Source of the DNA: an uncultured Eubacteriales bacterium
Lineage (GTDB): Bacteria; Bacillota; Clostridia; Christensenellales; Aristaeellaceae
Reading direction: 5' to 3'
DNA: 64,000 nt
Assembly (NCBI GenBank): GCA_902801165.1
Contig: CADCHI010000015.1
Span: 30,163 to 94,162 of the forward strand
Shown here: one piece after another, positions 25,329 to 33,938 of the stretch
Layout: each line of letters starts with the position of its first letter
Numbering within the stretch: position 1 is the stretch's first letter
Position numbers and translations under genes: made by a program
Notes under the pieces: generated by a model
Databases searched by the model: none
What the model was told of the DNA's origin: nothing
What the model saw: the letters and a program-made list of their open reading frames with translations, nothing else

Positions 25329-27926
25329 CTACAGCCTCTTCATAATCCCCATAAATTCCGCCACGGTCATTGCGCCGTCCAGCCCGGTATCGTTCTCATC
25401 GAACACCATGAAGTACGAATATCGGTCAGCCCCGGCGAGGGCTTCCCACTTCTTGCCCAGGGCCAGCTTGGCGCGGCTGTCGCTGTTGTCGCGGTCGTCG
25501 CCCTTGGTTTCGATCACCACGATATTCCCCTTCTTCGTCATCACGATGAAATCAGGATAGTGGTTGATAAACCCGTTCAGGTAGAAGCCCTGCCGCTCGA
25601 TATTCCGGTGCCACCACTTCACGTTCTCCAGGCCGGCGACCGCGAGAATGACCTTCTCCTCCAGCCCGTTCACGGAGGCCTCGTCTGTATACAGCGACTT
25701 GCTGATCGGCGGCATGGTCTCCACCGGGGATATCACCTTCGGGAAGCGGAAGTTCGGCTCACAGGTGATCTCCTTGGTGTTGATCATGTCGTAAAAGCGC
25801 TTCTCCTTATAATCCGCCATCAGCGCCTCGATTTTGTCCCTGATCTTCCGGGCATACGCCTGGATAGAACCCTCCATCTCCGCGAGCTGGTCCGCGTTCA
25901 TCTGCTCGACGACGCGCTGAATATACCGCTTCAAATCCCCGGAACCCACACAGTCCAGCCGGTTCAGCTGGCCGTGGATGATGTTGATGCAGGCGTCTTT
26001 CCGCTTCTCGGAGGGAATGCTCTCCATATAGGTCTTGAACTGCCGGGCTTCACGCTCGCTCAGCGCAATGCGCCGTGGACGCTCGTCGCTGTCCACGTCC
26101 ACCTTCGCCACGTCGCCCTGTGTCATGTTGAAGTTGATTTGAGTATCCTTGTCCGCCAGCGTAAAGCCGTCGATCAGCGCCTGCGACGCTACGGGCCGCT
26201 TCATAGCCTCCGAAAACAGCGAGGCCTCGATCTGCTCCACGAACATGGGCAATCGCAGCGCCTGCGCCTCCTCCGCAAACTCCGCCTGCATCTGGATATG
26301 CCTGCGCATTTCACCGCCTCCCATCAACGGAAGATCGTCCAAATCGTTCATCTCAGCCTCAAAGGCCGCGCCGGTCTGCTCTGCCGTCCGGGTCATGTCC
26401 TGAACCGCTGGCGACGGCACATCCCCGGCGACTTCCTCCAGGTGCCGCCTGGCAGCGGCGAAGTCGAAGTCCAGGAACTCCTCCTCCGCCCCGGTCTGAA
26501 TATCGTCGATGCTCTGCTGGGCCGGCGTCTCCTCCGGCTTCTCCGGTTCAGGCTCCGCTTCGGAACCGACGCGGAACTCCTTGTCGCTGAAACCGGCGCG
26601 ATTCAGGCCCTTGATAACGTTCTGCACGGTAGCACTGAAATCGTTGGAACAGGTCAGCACATAGGACATGTTCAGCAGTGGCTGGCCGTGCTTTTCCGTG
26701 TAGGGCAGGCGCAGTATGCGCCCGACAATCTGCTCCACATCCACCTGGGACGTGCGGTTGGCCAGCGTCGCCAGTATGTACGCGAACGGGCAGTCCCAGC
26801 CTTCCTTCAGCGCGTTGACAGTGATGATATATCGAATGGGGCACGTCCGGGACATGAGCTCCACGTTTTTCAGCTCGTTGACCTCGGAGGTTTTGATGGC
26901 GATTTCTTCCTTCGGAATGCCCATGTCAATAAGCGCCGCCTTCAGCTTTTCAAAAGTGGCGCTGGATTCCTTGCCCTTGGGCTGGGCCTGGAAGAGCACG
27001 ATGGGCCGGATATATCGCCCGCCGTTGGCCTCCGCCGCCTTGGCCTGCTGCTCGATGCTCCCGCGCAGCTGGATGGCGTCGGTCAGGACGTCCTGCTTGG
27101 TGTGCCGGTTGTACACGATCACCGGCAGCTTGACCATGTTCTCCCGCTTCATCTCCCGCGCATCCACGATGGAGATGATATTGCTGTTCTGCCGCGGTGT
27201 GGCAGTCAGGTCGAGCACGAACGACGGGTTGAGGTTTTTCAGCATCTCCACGCTCAGCTCGCTGGTGGCGTTGTGGCTCTCGTCCACGACCACCACCGGG
27301 TTCATCTGCCCCAGCACCTGAATCAGCGCGGACTCGTCCACGTCCGGCAGCAGCGCGTCCGGCTGGGTGAAGTGGGGCACAAACTGCGCCAGCGCCCCAT
27401 TCTCCTGATAGGCCTTGCGCCCCTCCTTCTTCTTGATGCGCAGGGAATCATAGCTCATCACGAACACGGAGAGCTGCTCCCGCACGGTGGAGGGCGTCAG
27501 GTTCTGGCCGTTCTTGGCCTGTTCGGAGTTGTAGATCTCCACGCGGCTGCCGAAGTCATAGTCCAGCCATTGCCGGTAGGGATGCTCCACGGAGGACAGC
27601 GCCCGGGCTGTCTGATCCAGTATGGAGGTGGACGGCACCAGCCACACCACGGCCTTGGTCTTGGTGATGCCCATGGAATCGAATATGCGCCGCAGCGAGG
27701 CGCAGCCCAGCAGCGTCTTGCCGCCGCCGGTGGGCACCTTCAGGCAGACGTGGGGCACGCCCGCCAACAGGTTGTTGTAGGGCTGCATCCCGTGAAAGCC
27801 GATGGCGACGCCGCGCTCCTGCCAGTGCTGCCGGAAAGCCTCTTTAAGGTTCTTTGTCTTATCCAACGCCTTGAGATAGCCGCTGAGATCGTCCAGCACG
27901 CGCTTTTGATAGTTTTTCAGAATCAT
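25329..27926 (-). CDS. type III restriction endonuclease, Res subunit
   Basis: An 865-residue helicase-nuclease. The N-terminal SF2 helicase has Walker A VPTGGGKT (64-71), DESH (about 215) as the DEAD-box motif, LTATPRQ, and QIVGRILRLPYT as motif VI. The C-terminus has the PD-(D/E)XK nuclease core D792 ... E806-T-K808 in PDFIVMTKKGNIVVIETKG. With the Mod subunit it cuts foreign DNA at sites 25-27 bp from a recognition site when two head-to-head sites are present. The gene begins 12 bases after mod ends, so they form one unit. Start ATG 27926 with GGAGG upstream. Confidence 0.92.
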   Translation of the reverse strand: MILKNYQKRVLDDLSGYLKALDKTKNLKEAFRQHWQERGVAIGFHGMQPYNNLLAGVPHVCLKVPTGGGKTLLGCASLRRIFDSMGITKTKAVVWLVPSTSILDQTARALSSVEHPYRQWLDYDFGSRVEIYNSEQAKNGQNLTPSTVREQLSVFVMSYDSLRIKKKEGRKAYQENGALAQFVPHFTQPDALLPDVDESALIQVLGQMNPVVVVDESHNATSELSVEMLKNLNPSFVLDLTATPRQNSNIISIVDAREMKRENMVKLPVIVYNRHTKQDVLTDAIQLRGSIEQQAKAAEANGGRYIRPIVLFQAQPKGKESSATFEKLKAALIDMGIPKEEIAIKTSEVNELKNVELMSRTCPIRYIITVNALKEGWDCPFAYILATLANRTSQVDVEQIVGRILRLPYTEKHGQPLLNMSYVLTCSNDFSATVQNVIKGLNRAGFSDKEFRVGSEAEPEPEKPEETPAQQSIDDIQTGAEEEFLDFDFAAARRHLEEVAGDVPSPAVQDMTRTAEQTGAAFEAEMNDLDDLPLMGGGEMRRHIQMQAEFAEEAQALRLPMFVEQIEASLFSEAMKRPVASQALIDGFTLADKDTQINFNMTQGDVAKVDVDSDERPRRIALSEREARQFKTYMESIPSEKRKDACINIIHGQLNRLDCVGSGDLKRYIQRVVEQMNADQLAEMEGSIQAYARKIRDKIEALMADYKEKRFYDMINTKEITCEPNFRFPKVISPVETMPPISKSLYTDEASVNGLEEKVILAVAGLENVKWWHRNIERQGFYLNGFINHYPDFIVMTKKGNIVVIETKGDDRDNSDSRAKLALGKKWEALAGADRYSYFMVFDENDTGLDGAMTVAEFMGIMKRL

Positions 27927-27938
27927 GGTGCGGCCTCC

Positions 27939-29498
27939 TTACAGCAGCGTAATATCGCGGGGAATCTTCTTGAAGGTGATGTGGTGCCGCTTCATCGTTT
28001 CCTCGTCCAGGGCGTTGATGTCCGCGTAGATCATGTAGCTGTCGGCCTCCGTGTGGATCGTGCGCAGAAACGCCTCGTTCAGCGTCGTCACAGCGTCGGG
28101 CAGGTAGTAGAAGTAGTACGCCGCCCGGTTGTGTACGCCCAGCAGGTGGGGCTCCGCCTCCGACGCCGGTGGCATCGGCAGCTTGGTCTCTGTGTAGTAC
28201 ACATACTCCCGGATGCGTGCCTCCGGCACGTCGGGGTTCAAATTACCATCGATCATCAGCGGCGCGCCGAGCTCATAGAAGCTGAACCCGCCGCCCGTTC
28301 CCTCCACCGCTTTCTTGCCCTCACCGTAGCCGGTAATGACGCGGCGCACGCGCTCAGCGGTGATGTTCTCGGCGTAGTCTCCTAATTCAACCAGAATAAT
28401 CCTTCGGCGTCCTCCATCCTTCTTATTCAGCGACAATACTGCATGCGCAGTAGTACCTGACCCCGCAAAAGAATCAAGTATTATTGAATCAGGATCGGCA
28501 GCCATCTGGATAATACGTTGAATCAGTCGAACAGGTTTGGGATAATCAAATACTGCTTTCCCCAGAATCTGTGCTGTTTCCTGGGTAGCTTCTTGTGTAT
28601 ATCCAACCTCCGCGTTTGTCCACCATGTCCAAATACCTTTCCCTGCGCGTTCACAGAGATATGTTTTTCTGCGTGGCACTCCATTGCCATCAGCACCAAA
28701 CCACATCCGGCCTTCAGAAAGAAGCTGCTGGTATACTTCCTCTATATTGCACCAGCACCGCCCCTTTGGTGGAAGCATTGTCTTTCCACTGGGCGTAATT
28801 ATCGCATACATTTGGTTTGGACGAAAACCAGGAGCTGTGAACGGTGATGAGATCCATGGCCCTCTGGGATCGTTATCCGGATTTGTATATGCCGCCATGT
28901 CGTTTTCATCTAATGGAAGATAACGAAATACCGCATCAGCGTCTAAGGACTTACTATATACAAGTACATATTCGTGACCTGTACTAAAGATTTTCCTTGC
29001 ATCTGGCGATGTGCGTTTCTGCCATACAATGGTATCAACATAATGGCTTATTCCGAACACTTCATCACAGATGGCCTTTAAGTTCGTATACTCATTCCCA
29101 TCTATACTGATGAATATAGCGCCATTTTCTGCCAAAAGCTTGTAAAGCAGTTTCAGCCGAGGATACATCATGCACAGCCACTTGTCGTGGCGGGACAGGT
29201 CTTCACCCTCCCGACCGACGACCTCGCCCAGCCATTTGCGAATCTTTGGATCGTTGACGCTGTCGTTGTACACCCAGCCCTCGTTGCCGGTGTTGTAGGG
29301 CGGATCGATATAGATGCACTTCACCCGTCCCTCGAACCGGGGCAGCAGCGCCTTCAGCGCGTCCAGGTTGTCCCCGTGGATGATCATGTTCCCGTCTGCA
29401 TTATCCCCGAAGGTATACTGCTCCTCCAGCACCCGGAACGGCACATCCAAATGATGATTGACAACCTTGTCCTTCCCAATCCAATTCAACGTCGGCAT
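27939..29498 (-). CDS. type III restriction-modification methyltransferase, Mod subunit
   Basis: A 519-residue beta-class adenine methyltransferase: DPPY (65-68) in YIDPPYNTGNEGW and the SAM-binding FAGSGTTAHAV (about 350). It methylates and provides site recognition for the complex with Res. Start ATG 29498, since GTGAGGTG serves it better than the upstream in-frame ATG. The stretch coding the middle of the protein (about 28380-29170), which should hold the target-recognition domain, is markedly AT-richer than both ends and than Res, so the recognition part looks exchanged by recombination. Promoter at 29533. Confidence 0.92.
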   Translation of the reverse strand: MPTLNWIGKDKVVNHHLDVPFRVLEEQYTFGDNADGNMIIHGDNLDALKALLPRFEGRVKCIYIDPPYNTGNEGWVYNDSVNDPKIRKWLGEVVGREGEDLSRHDKWLCMMYPRLKLLYKLLAENGAIFISIDGNEYTNLKAICDEVFGISHYVDTIVWQKRTSPDARKIFSTGHEYVLVYSKSLDADAVFRYLPLDENDMAAYTNPDNDPRGPWISSPFTAPGFRPNQMYAIITPSGKTMLPPKGRCWCNIEEVYQQLLSEGRMWFGADGNGVPRRKTYLCERAGKGIWTWWTNAEVGYTQEATQETAQILGKAVFDYPKPVRLIQRIIQMAADPDSIILDSFAGSGTTAHAVLSLNKKDGGRRRIILVELGDYAENITAERVRRVITGYGEGKKAVEGTGGGFSFYELGAPLMIDGNLNPDVPEARIREYVYYTETKLPMPPASEAEPHLLGVHNRAAYYFYYLPDAVTTLNEAFLRTIHTEADSYMIYADINALDEETMKRHHITFKKIPRDITLL

Positions 29499-29532
29499 CT
29501 TCTTACACCTCACCAAAATGACAATATAACAT

Positions 29533-29562
29533 ATTATATCATAATTGCAGAAGCAATAACAA
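29533..29562 (-). promoter_or_regulatory. promoter of the mod-res unit
   Basis: TTGTTA (29557-29562), 18-base spacer, TATAAT (29533-29538) on the minus strand, 34 bases before the mod start. Confidence 0.65.
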
Positions 29563-29578
29563 TATATCTATACAGAAA

Positions 29579-29617
29579 ACCCCATTTCATGTCTTGCACC
29601 CATGAAATGAGGTCTTT
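29579..29617. terminator. terminator between DUF3892 and mod genes
   Basis: CATTTCATG (29583-29591) pairs with CATGAAATG (29601-29609); T-rich sequence on both sides (TTTTC on the minus strand, CTTTTT on the plus). It should end the DUF3892 transcript. Confidence 0.7.
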
Positions 29618-29622
29618 TTACT

Positions 29623-29898
29623 TTAGGTTCTCGGTAGATTCAAGAGATTATCCCTTGCCGTGCTGTCTGGACGGGACCTAACATATTTTTCACCACGAGA
29701 GCTAATCTCCGGGATCAGTTCTGGATAGGGAAAAATATCCACCTGGATAGAATTGGGATGTTCTTTCAGAAAGTCATGCAGTATTTCCTTTTTGAAGTAT
29801 CCCGGATTATTACATCCAACAACGAAAATCTCATCTATCTCGACTAAGTTTTGGGAAGTATAACATCCCGGCTTCATCTTTATACGTGTTGCGTGCAT
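29623..29898 (-). CDS. DUF3892 domain-containing protein
   Basis: A 91-residue protein ending in K-Y-V-R-S-R-P-D-S-T-A-R-D-N-L-L-N-L-P, the hallmark of DUF3892, with EIFVVGCNN in the first half. Function of the family is unknown; members are often found near restriction-modification or other defence genes. AAGGAGG precedes the ATG by a good distance. It is AT-rich like the neighbouring recognition part of mod, and the terminator at 29579 separates it from mod, so it is a separate transcript in the same island. Confidence 0.78.
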   Translation of the reverse strand: MHATRIKMKPGCYTSQNLVEIDEIFVVGCNNPGYFKKEILHDFLKEHPNSIQVDIFPYPELIPEISSRGEKYVRSRPDSTARDNLLNLPRT

Positions 29899-29962
29899 TT
29901 AACTACGCCTCCTTAATTATATTACAAACAGGAAACAGGAGGTGTGCAAACGGATTCTTAGC

Positions 29963-29991
29963 TTGTCAAGCAAGTAGTTTTATGCTATACT
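29963..29991 (+). promoter_or_regulatory. promoter of a candidate small RNA
   Basis: TTGTCA (29963-29968), 17-base spacer, TATACT (29986-29991) on the plus strand, in the gap between DUF3892 and nrdD genes. Confidence 0.65.
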
Positions 29992-29997
29992 GTAATT

Positions 29998-30100
29998 GTG
30001 TCTGGGAAGGACGTGATATAGCGATTAGATTCGTTAATCCGTTTGACACAGGAGAGCAATGCGGGTAAGTGCAAGTTACCTTCATTGCTCTTTCCTTTTT
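29998..30100 (+). ncRNA. candidate small RNA (about 100 nt)
   Basis: A promoter-terminator unit without a convincing ORF. Transcription from the promoter at 29963-29991 would run about 100 bases to a hairpin (GAGCAATG at 30054-30061 with CATTGCTC at 30083-30090; inner GGTAA/TTACC) followed by TTTCCTTTTT. It points toward the 3' end of nrdD on the other strand. No known family is recognised. The hairpin has no U-run on the minus strand, so it is not simply the nrdD terminator. Confidence 0.5.
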
Positions 30101-30110
30101 CCACATTTGT

Positions 30111-32624
30111 TCAGTTTTGATGTACCCGCTTCGCGCCGCTGTGCTGCATCAGCCAGCCCTTGATGTCGCTGACGCCGCGGTACTTTTCAAACTCATCGCC
30201 GTGGACCAGCACCAGCGTGGGGGCCTGCTTGACGCCGTACTGCTGCACCAGGTCCTTCTCCTCGTTGGCGTTCAGCGCAGTGTAGGCGATGCCCGCCCGG
30301 TCCAGCAGCGCCATGGCGGCTTTGCAGTTGGGGCAGGTGGGGGTCTTGAACAGGATCGCCGCGTCGCCAGTGGGAACCGCCGCGGTCTCGGAGGCGGGCT
30401 CCTCGATGGGCGTCACGATCTGGATGACCGTGTCGGCCTTGGTCTCGGGCTTCATCAGCGGCTGGGCGGGCTCGCAGCAGGGGCGCTCATAGGCGGCCTC
30501 CAGGGCGGCGTCCATGTTGGTGGGCGCGGCCTTCGGGCCCGTGTGGGTCAGGTGGGAGCGGCCGATGTTGTACACCTTGCGGTCCTTGAACTCCTGGGCC
30601 TTGCCGTCGTTCCAGTTCTGCACCGGGCGATAGTAGCCGGTGATGCGGCTGTAGACCTCGGTCTTCTGGCCGCAGATGGGGCAGGTGTACTGCTCGCCGG
30701 TCAGGTAGCCGTGATCCTTGCACACGGAATAGGTGGGGCTCATGGTGTAGTAGGGCAGCCTGTAGTTCTCGGCGATCTTCCGGACCAGCGTCATGGCGCT
30801 CTTCCAGTCGGGCAGCTTCTCGCCCAGGAAGGCGTGGAACACGGTGCCGGAGGTGTACAGGGTCTGCAGGTTGTCCTGGATGTCCAGCGCGCTGAACACG
30901 TCCTCGGTGTAGCCCACGGGCAGGTGGGAGGAGTTGGTGTAGTAGGGCGTGCCGTTCATGTTGGCGGTGATGATGTCCGGGTACAGCTCCTTGTCGTGCT
31001 TGGCGAAGCGGTAGGTGGTGGACTCCGCCGGGGTAGCCTCCAGGTTGTACAGGTCGCCGTACTGCTCCTGGTAGTCGGACAGGCGCTCGCGCATGTGGTT
31101 GAGCACGTTCTCGGTGAACCGCTGCACGCGGGCGTCGGACAGGTCGGCGCGCAGCCACTTCGCGTTCAGGCCCACCTCGTTCATGCCGATCAGGCCGATG
31201 GTGGAGAAGTGGTTGTTGAAGGTGCCCAGGTAGCGCTTGGTGTAGGGATACAGGCCCATCTCCAGCAGCTTGGTGATGACGGTGCGCTTGGTCTTGAGGC
31301 TGCGGGCCGCGATGTCCATCAGCGCGTCCAGGCGCTTGTAGAAGTCGGCCTCGTCCTCGGCCAGGTAGGCGATGCGGGGCATGTTGATGGTCACCACGCC
31401 CACGGAGCCGGTGGACTCGCCGGAGCCGAAGAAGCCGCCGGACTTCTTGCGCAGCTCGCGCAGGTCCAGGCGCAGGCGGCAGCACATGCTGCGCACGTCG
31501 CTGGGCTCCATGTCGGAGTTGATGTAGTTGGAGAAGTAGGGCGTGCCGTACTTCGCGGTCATCTCAAACAGCAGCTTGTTGTTCTCGGTCTCGGACCAGT
31601 CGAAGTCCCGGGTGATGGAGTAGGTGGGGATGGGATACTGGAAGCCGCGGCCGTTGGCGTCGCCCTCGATCATGATCTCGATGAACGCCTTGTTGACCAT
31701 GTCCATCTCCTTCTGGCAGTCGCCATAGGTGAAGTCCATCTCCTTGCCGCCCACGATGGCCGGCAGGTTCTTCAGGTCGTTGGGCACCACCCAGTCCAGG
31801 GTGACGTTGCTGAAGGGCGCTTGGGTGCCCCAGCGGCTGGGGGTGTTCACGCCGTAGATGAAGGACTGGATGCACTGCTTGACTTCCTTCTGGCTCAGGT
31901 TGTCCACGCGCACGAAGGGGGCCAGGTAGGTGTCGAAGGAGGAGAACGCCTGGGCGCCGGCCCACTCGTTCTGCATGATGCCCAGGAAGTTGACCATCTG
32001 GTTGCACAGGGTGGACAGGTGGCTGGCGGGAGAGGAGGTGATCTTGCCCGGCACGCCGCCCAGGCCCTCCTGGATCAGCTGCTTCAGGCTCCAGCCGGCG
32101 CAGTAGCCGGTGAGCATGGACAGGTCGTGCAGGTGGATGGCCGCGCTGCGGTGCGCCTCGGCGATCTCCTCGTCATAGACCTCGCTGAGCCAGTAGTTGG
32201 CGGTGATGGCGCCGGAGTTGGACAGGATCAGGCCGCCCACGGAGTAGGACACCGTGGAGTTCTCCTTCACGCGCCAGGAGTTGATCTGCAGGTAGTTGTC
32301 CACCAGGTCCTTGTAGTTCAGCAGGGCGGAGTTGACGTTGCGCACCTTCTCGCGCTGCTTGCGGTACAGGATGTAGGCCTTGGCCACGTCAGCATAGCCG
32401 GACTCGGACAGCACCTTTTCCACGCTGTCCTGGATGTCCTCGACAGTGACCTTGCCGTCGCGGATCTTGGAGTCGAAGTCGGAGGTGACGTGCAGCGCGA
32501 TCAGCTCGATCACGCTGGGATGATACTGCTTTCCGCTGGCTTCAAAGGCCTTGGTGATGGCGGCGCTGATCTTGCCGATGTTGAAATCGACGACCTTGCC
32601 GTCGCGCTTGACTACCTGGTACAT
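30111..32624 (-). CDS. nrdD: anaerobic ribonucleoside-triphosphate reductase fused to a glutaredoxin-like domain
   Basis: An 837-residue class III ribonucleotide reductase making dNTPs without oxygen. N-terminal ATP-cone (VVKRDGKVVDFNIGKISAAITKAF), then the large catalytic barrel, the zinc site S-V-C ... C-P-I-C-G and the C-terminal glycyl-radical loop SRITGYYRPVQNWNDGK (about 675). After a proline/threonine linker the last 85 residues form a thioredoxin/glutaredoxin-like domain with CPNC (KTPTCPNCKAAM) and QQYGVKQAPTLVLV. The fusion would supply its own electron-donor thiols. Start ATG 32624 behind GAGGGGGA. NrdR boxes and a TTGACA promoter lie upstream; the activase NrdG is encoded 295 bases upstream on the same strand. 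Confidence 0.94.
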   Translation of the reverse strand: MYQVVKRDGKVVDFNIGKISAAITKAFEASGKQYHPSVIELIALHVTSDFDSKIRDGKVTVEDIQDSVEKVLSESGYADVAKAYILYRKQREKVRNVNSALLNYKDLVDNYLQINSWRVKENSTVSYSVGGLILSNSGAITANYWLSEVYDEEIAEAHRSAAIHLHDLSMLTGYCAGWSLKQLIQEGLGGVPGKITSSPASHLSTLCNQMVNFLGIMQNEWAGAQAFSSFDTYLAPFVRVDNLSQKEVKQCIQSFIYGVNTPSRWGTQAPFSNVTLDWVVPNDLKNLPAIVGGKEMDFTYGDCQKEMDMVNKAFIEIMIEGDANGRGFQYPIPTYSITRDFDWSETENNKLLFEMTAKYGTPYFSNYINSDMEPSDVRSMCCRLRLDLRELRKKSGGFFGSGESTGSVGVVTINMPRIAYLAEDEADFYKRLDALMDIAARSLKTKRTVITKLLEMGLYPYTKRYLGTFNNHFSTIGLIGMNEVGLNAKWLRADLSDARVQRFTENVLNHMRERLSDYQEQYGDLYNLEATPAESTTYRFAKHDKELYPDIITANMNGTPYYTNSSHLPVGYTEDVFSALDIQDNLQTLYTSGTVFHAFLGEKLPDWKSAMTLVRKIAENYRLPYYTMSPTYSVCKDHGYLTGEQYTCPICGQKTEVYSRITGYYRPVQNWNDGKAQEFKDRKVYNIGRSHLTHTGPKAAPTNMDAALEAAYERPCCEPAQPLMKPETKADTVIQIVTPIEEPASETAAVPTGDAAILFKTPTCPNCKAAMALLDRAGIAYTALNANEEKDLVQQYGVKQAPTLVLVHGDEFEKYRGVSDIKGWLMQHSGAKRVHQN

Positions 32625-32693
32625 AAAAAAATCCCCCTCTGTGGAATTGAAATGGTGTATTGAGGCCGCGTTCCCTCGGAACGAAGCATGAAT

Positions 32694-32722
32694 ACAGTAC
32701 CACAAAGGGAGGGGGTTGTCAA
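32694..32722 (-). promoter_or_regulatory. promoter of nrdD
   Basis: TTGACA (32717-32722), 17-base spacer, TACTGT (32694-32699) on the minus strand. Confidence 0.7.
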
Positions 32723-32730
32723 GGGGTTTC

Positions 32731-32780
32731 ACATCAATATATTGTGTTTGAAAATTATCAGAAACGTCACATGTTGTGTT
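32731..32780. promoter_or_regulatory. paired NrdR boxes upstream of nrdD
   Basis: CAATATATTG (32735-32744) matches the full core of the NrdR box; a second, degenerate copy TCACATGTTG (32767-32776) has its centre 32 bases away, the three-helical-turn spacing typical of NrdR. Both lie just upstream of the nrdD -35 box. Confidence 0.72.
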
Positions 32781-32918
32781 TGTTAAGGACGCATGGCCCC
32801 CAAGTTATCCCATGCCGCCGCAGCTTGCGGGACGCGGCCTTGCGCCCATCAGATTACAAAAGTGTGACAAAATCCCAATTTCGACATTATTATGTCTTTT
32901 CGGGCACAAGGGGGCGCT

Positions 32919-33611
32919 TCAGTCCACGCCCCGCAGCGCGCTGTCCGGCACATGTCGGCGGGCGATGGCGAGGTATTCCCCGAGCTTCTCCCGGGAAGGC
33001 GCGTGCAGATTGCCGAAGGGCACGGAGTCCCGGTCGGTGAAGGCCTGGAGGAAGTAGCGCCTCGCCCCGACGATCCACGCGCCGATGGCCTCGAAGTCGG
33101 CGGCCGCGTGCAGCTCGTCCACCACGGTGGTGCGGAACTCGTAGTCCACGCCGCCCAACATCAGCAGCCGGACGCTCTCCCGGACCGGCGCGAGGTCGAC
33201 CGCCTCCAGGCCCACCGTCTGCGCGTACTTCTCCGGACTGTTCTTGATGTCCATGGCCACGTAATCCGCGAGCCCCTCGTCGAGGATGGCCTTCAGCAGG
33301 GCGGGATGGGTGCCGTTGGTGTCCAGCTTCACGCCATAGCCCAGCGCCTTGATCCGCCGCAGCAGGTCGGGCAGGTCGGGCCGCAGGCAGGGTTCGCCAC
33401 CGGTGATGGCCACGCCGTCCAGCAGGCCCCGGCGCTTCTCCAGGAAGGCGAACAGCTCCCCGTCGTCCATGATGGCCGGCGCGCTGCCGTCCACCAGCTC
33501 GAAGTTGTGGCAGAACGGGCAGCGGAAGTCGCAGTCGCCCAAAAACACCGTGCAGGCCACGCGGCCGGGGAAATCCAGCAGCGTCATCTTTTGCAGTCCG
33601 TGAATCTTCAT
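32919..33611 (-). CDS. nrdG: anaerobic ribonucleotide reductase activating protein
   Basis: A 230-residue radical SAM enzyme that installs the glycyl radical on NrdD. The cluster motif C-D-F-R-C-P-F-C (about residues 28-35) is the CX3CX2C of radical SAM proteins, and the N-terminal K-M-T-L-L-D-F-P-G-R-V-A matches the family. GAGGAGG precedes ATG 33611. It lies ahead of nrdD on the same strand; nrdD has its own promoter between the two genes. Confidence 0.93.
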   Translation of the reverse strand: MKIHGLQKMTLLDFPGRVACTVFLGDCDFRCPFCHNFELVDGSAPAIMDDGELFAFLEKRRGLLDGVAITGGEPCLRPDLPDLLRRIKALGYGVKLDTNGTHPALLKAILDEGLADYVAMDIKNSPEKYAQTVGLEAVDLAPVRESVRLLMLGGVDYEFRTTVVDELHAAADFEAIGAWIVGARRYFLQAFTDRDSVPFGNLHAPSREKLGEYLAIARRHVPDSALRGVD

Positions 33612-33659
33612 ATCGTCAGCCTCCTCGCAGGAAGTGCGGAATGTTTCGTAATTATTTGT

Positions 33660-33705
33660 TTGGAGTGTGGAAACTCAGTGTGGAGTGTGGAGTTTGTAGT
33701 TTAAT
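33660..33705. repeat. low-complexity GTGTGGAGT repeat
   Basis: Repeated TTTGGAGTGTGGA / CAGTGTGGAGTGTGGAG units upstream of nrdG, in the 321-base gene-free gap 33612-33932. Confidence 0.7.
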
Positions 33706-33752
33706 AGTGGGCGGCGCATCGCCGCAGGGCGGACCATCGACCGTCCCCCACT

Positions 33753-33806
33753 CGCAGGGACGGCATAAATGCCGTCCGCGGGCGCCAATTATGGCGCCCC
33801 TACGGA
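33753..33806 (-). repeat. relic of MITE-like element A
   Basis: On the minus strand CCGTAGGGGCGCCATAATTG followed by GCGCCCGCGG and then GGCATTTATGCCGTCCCTGCG matches the core of the element at 20976-21141, with fewer internal bases and no terminal repeats. It forms two hairpins (GACGGCAT/ATGCCGTC and GGGCGCCA/TGGCGCCC). Confidence 0.75.
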
Positions 33807-33829
33807 ATCCCCTGGATCAACCTTCTGAC

Positions 33830-33938
33830 TGTTTGCCTGTCGCCTGTCGCTGTTGCCCCGTTCCCAGGCATTCTGACTGTTGCCTGATGCCTCTTGCCTG
33901 TTGCCTCTTACCTGTTGCCTCTTGCCTGTTGCCTAAAC
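33830..33938. repeat. degenerate TTGCCT tandem repeat
   Basis: About a dozen imperfect copies of TTGCCTG / CTTGCCTGTTGCC fill the space up to the end of the DUF4037 gene; the last units abut its stop codon. Confidence 0.75.

Noticed and set aside
25326-28385. Very long open frame on the plus strand, about 1000 codons, antisense to the type III restriction genes
   Set aside because: It is the complement of clear Res/Mod coding sequence, with no domain, poor start context and a composition typical of antisense frames in GC-rich DNA.
30069-32663. Long plus-strand open frame opposite nrdD
   Set aside because: Low-complexity V/G/H/Q-rich translation with no motif; shadow of nrdD. The same holds for frames opposite feoB (12786-15470), ABC genes and pnp.
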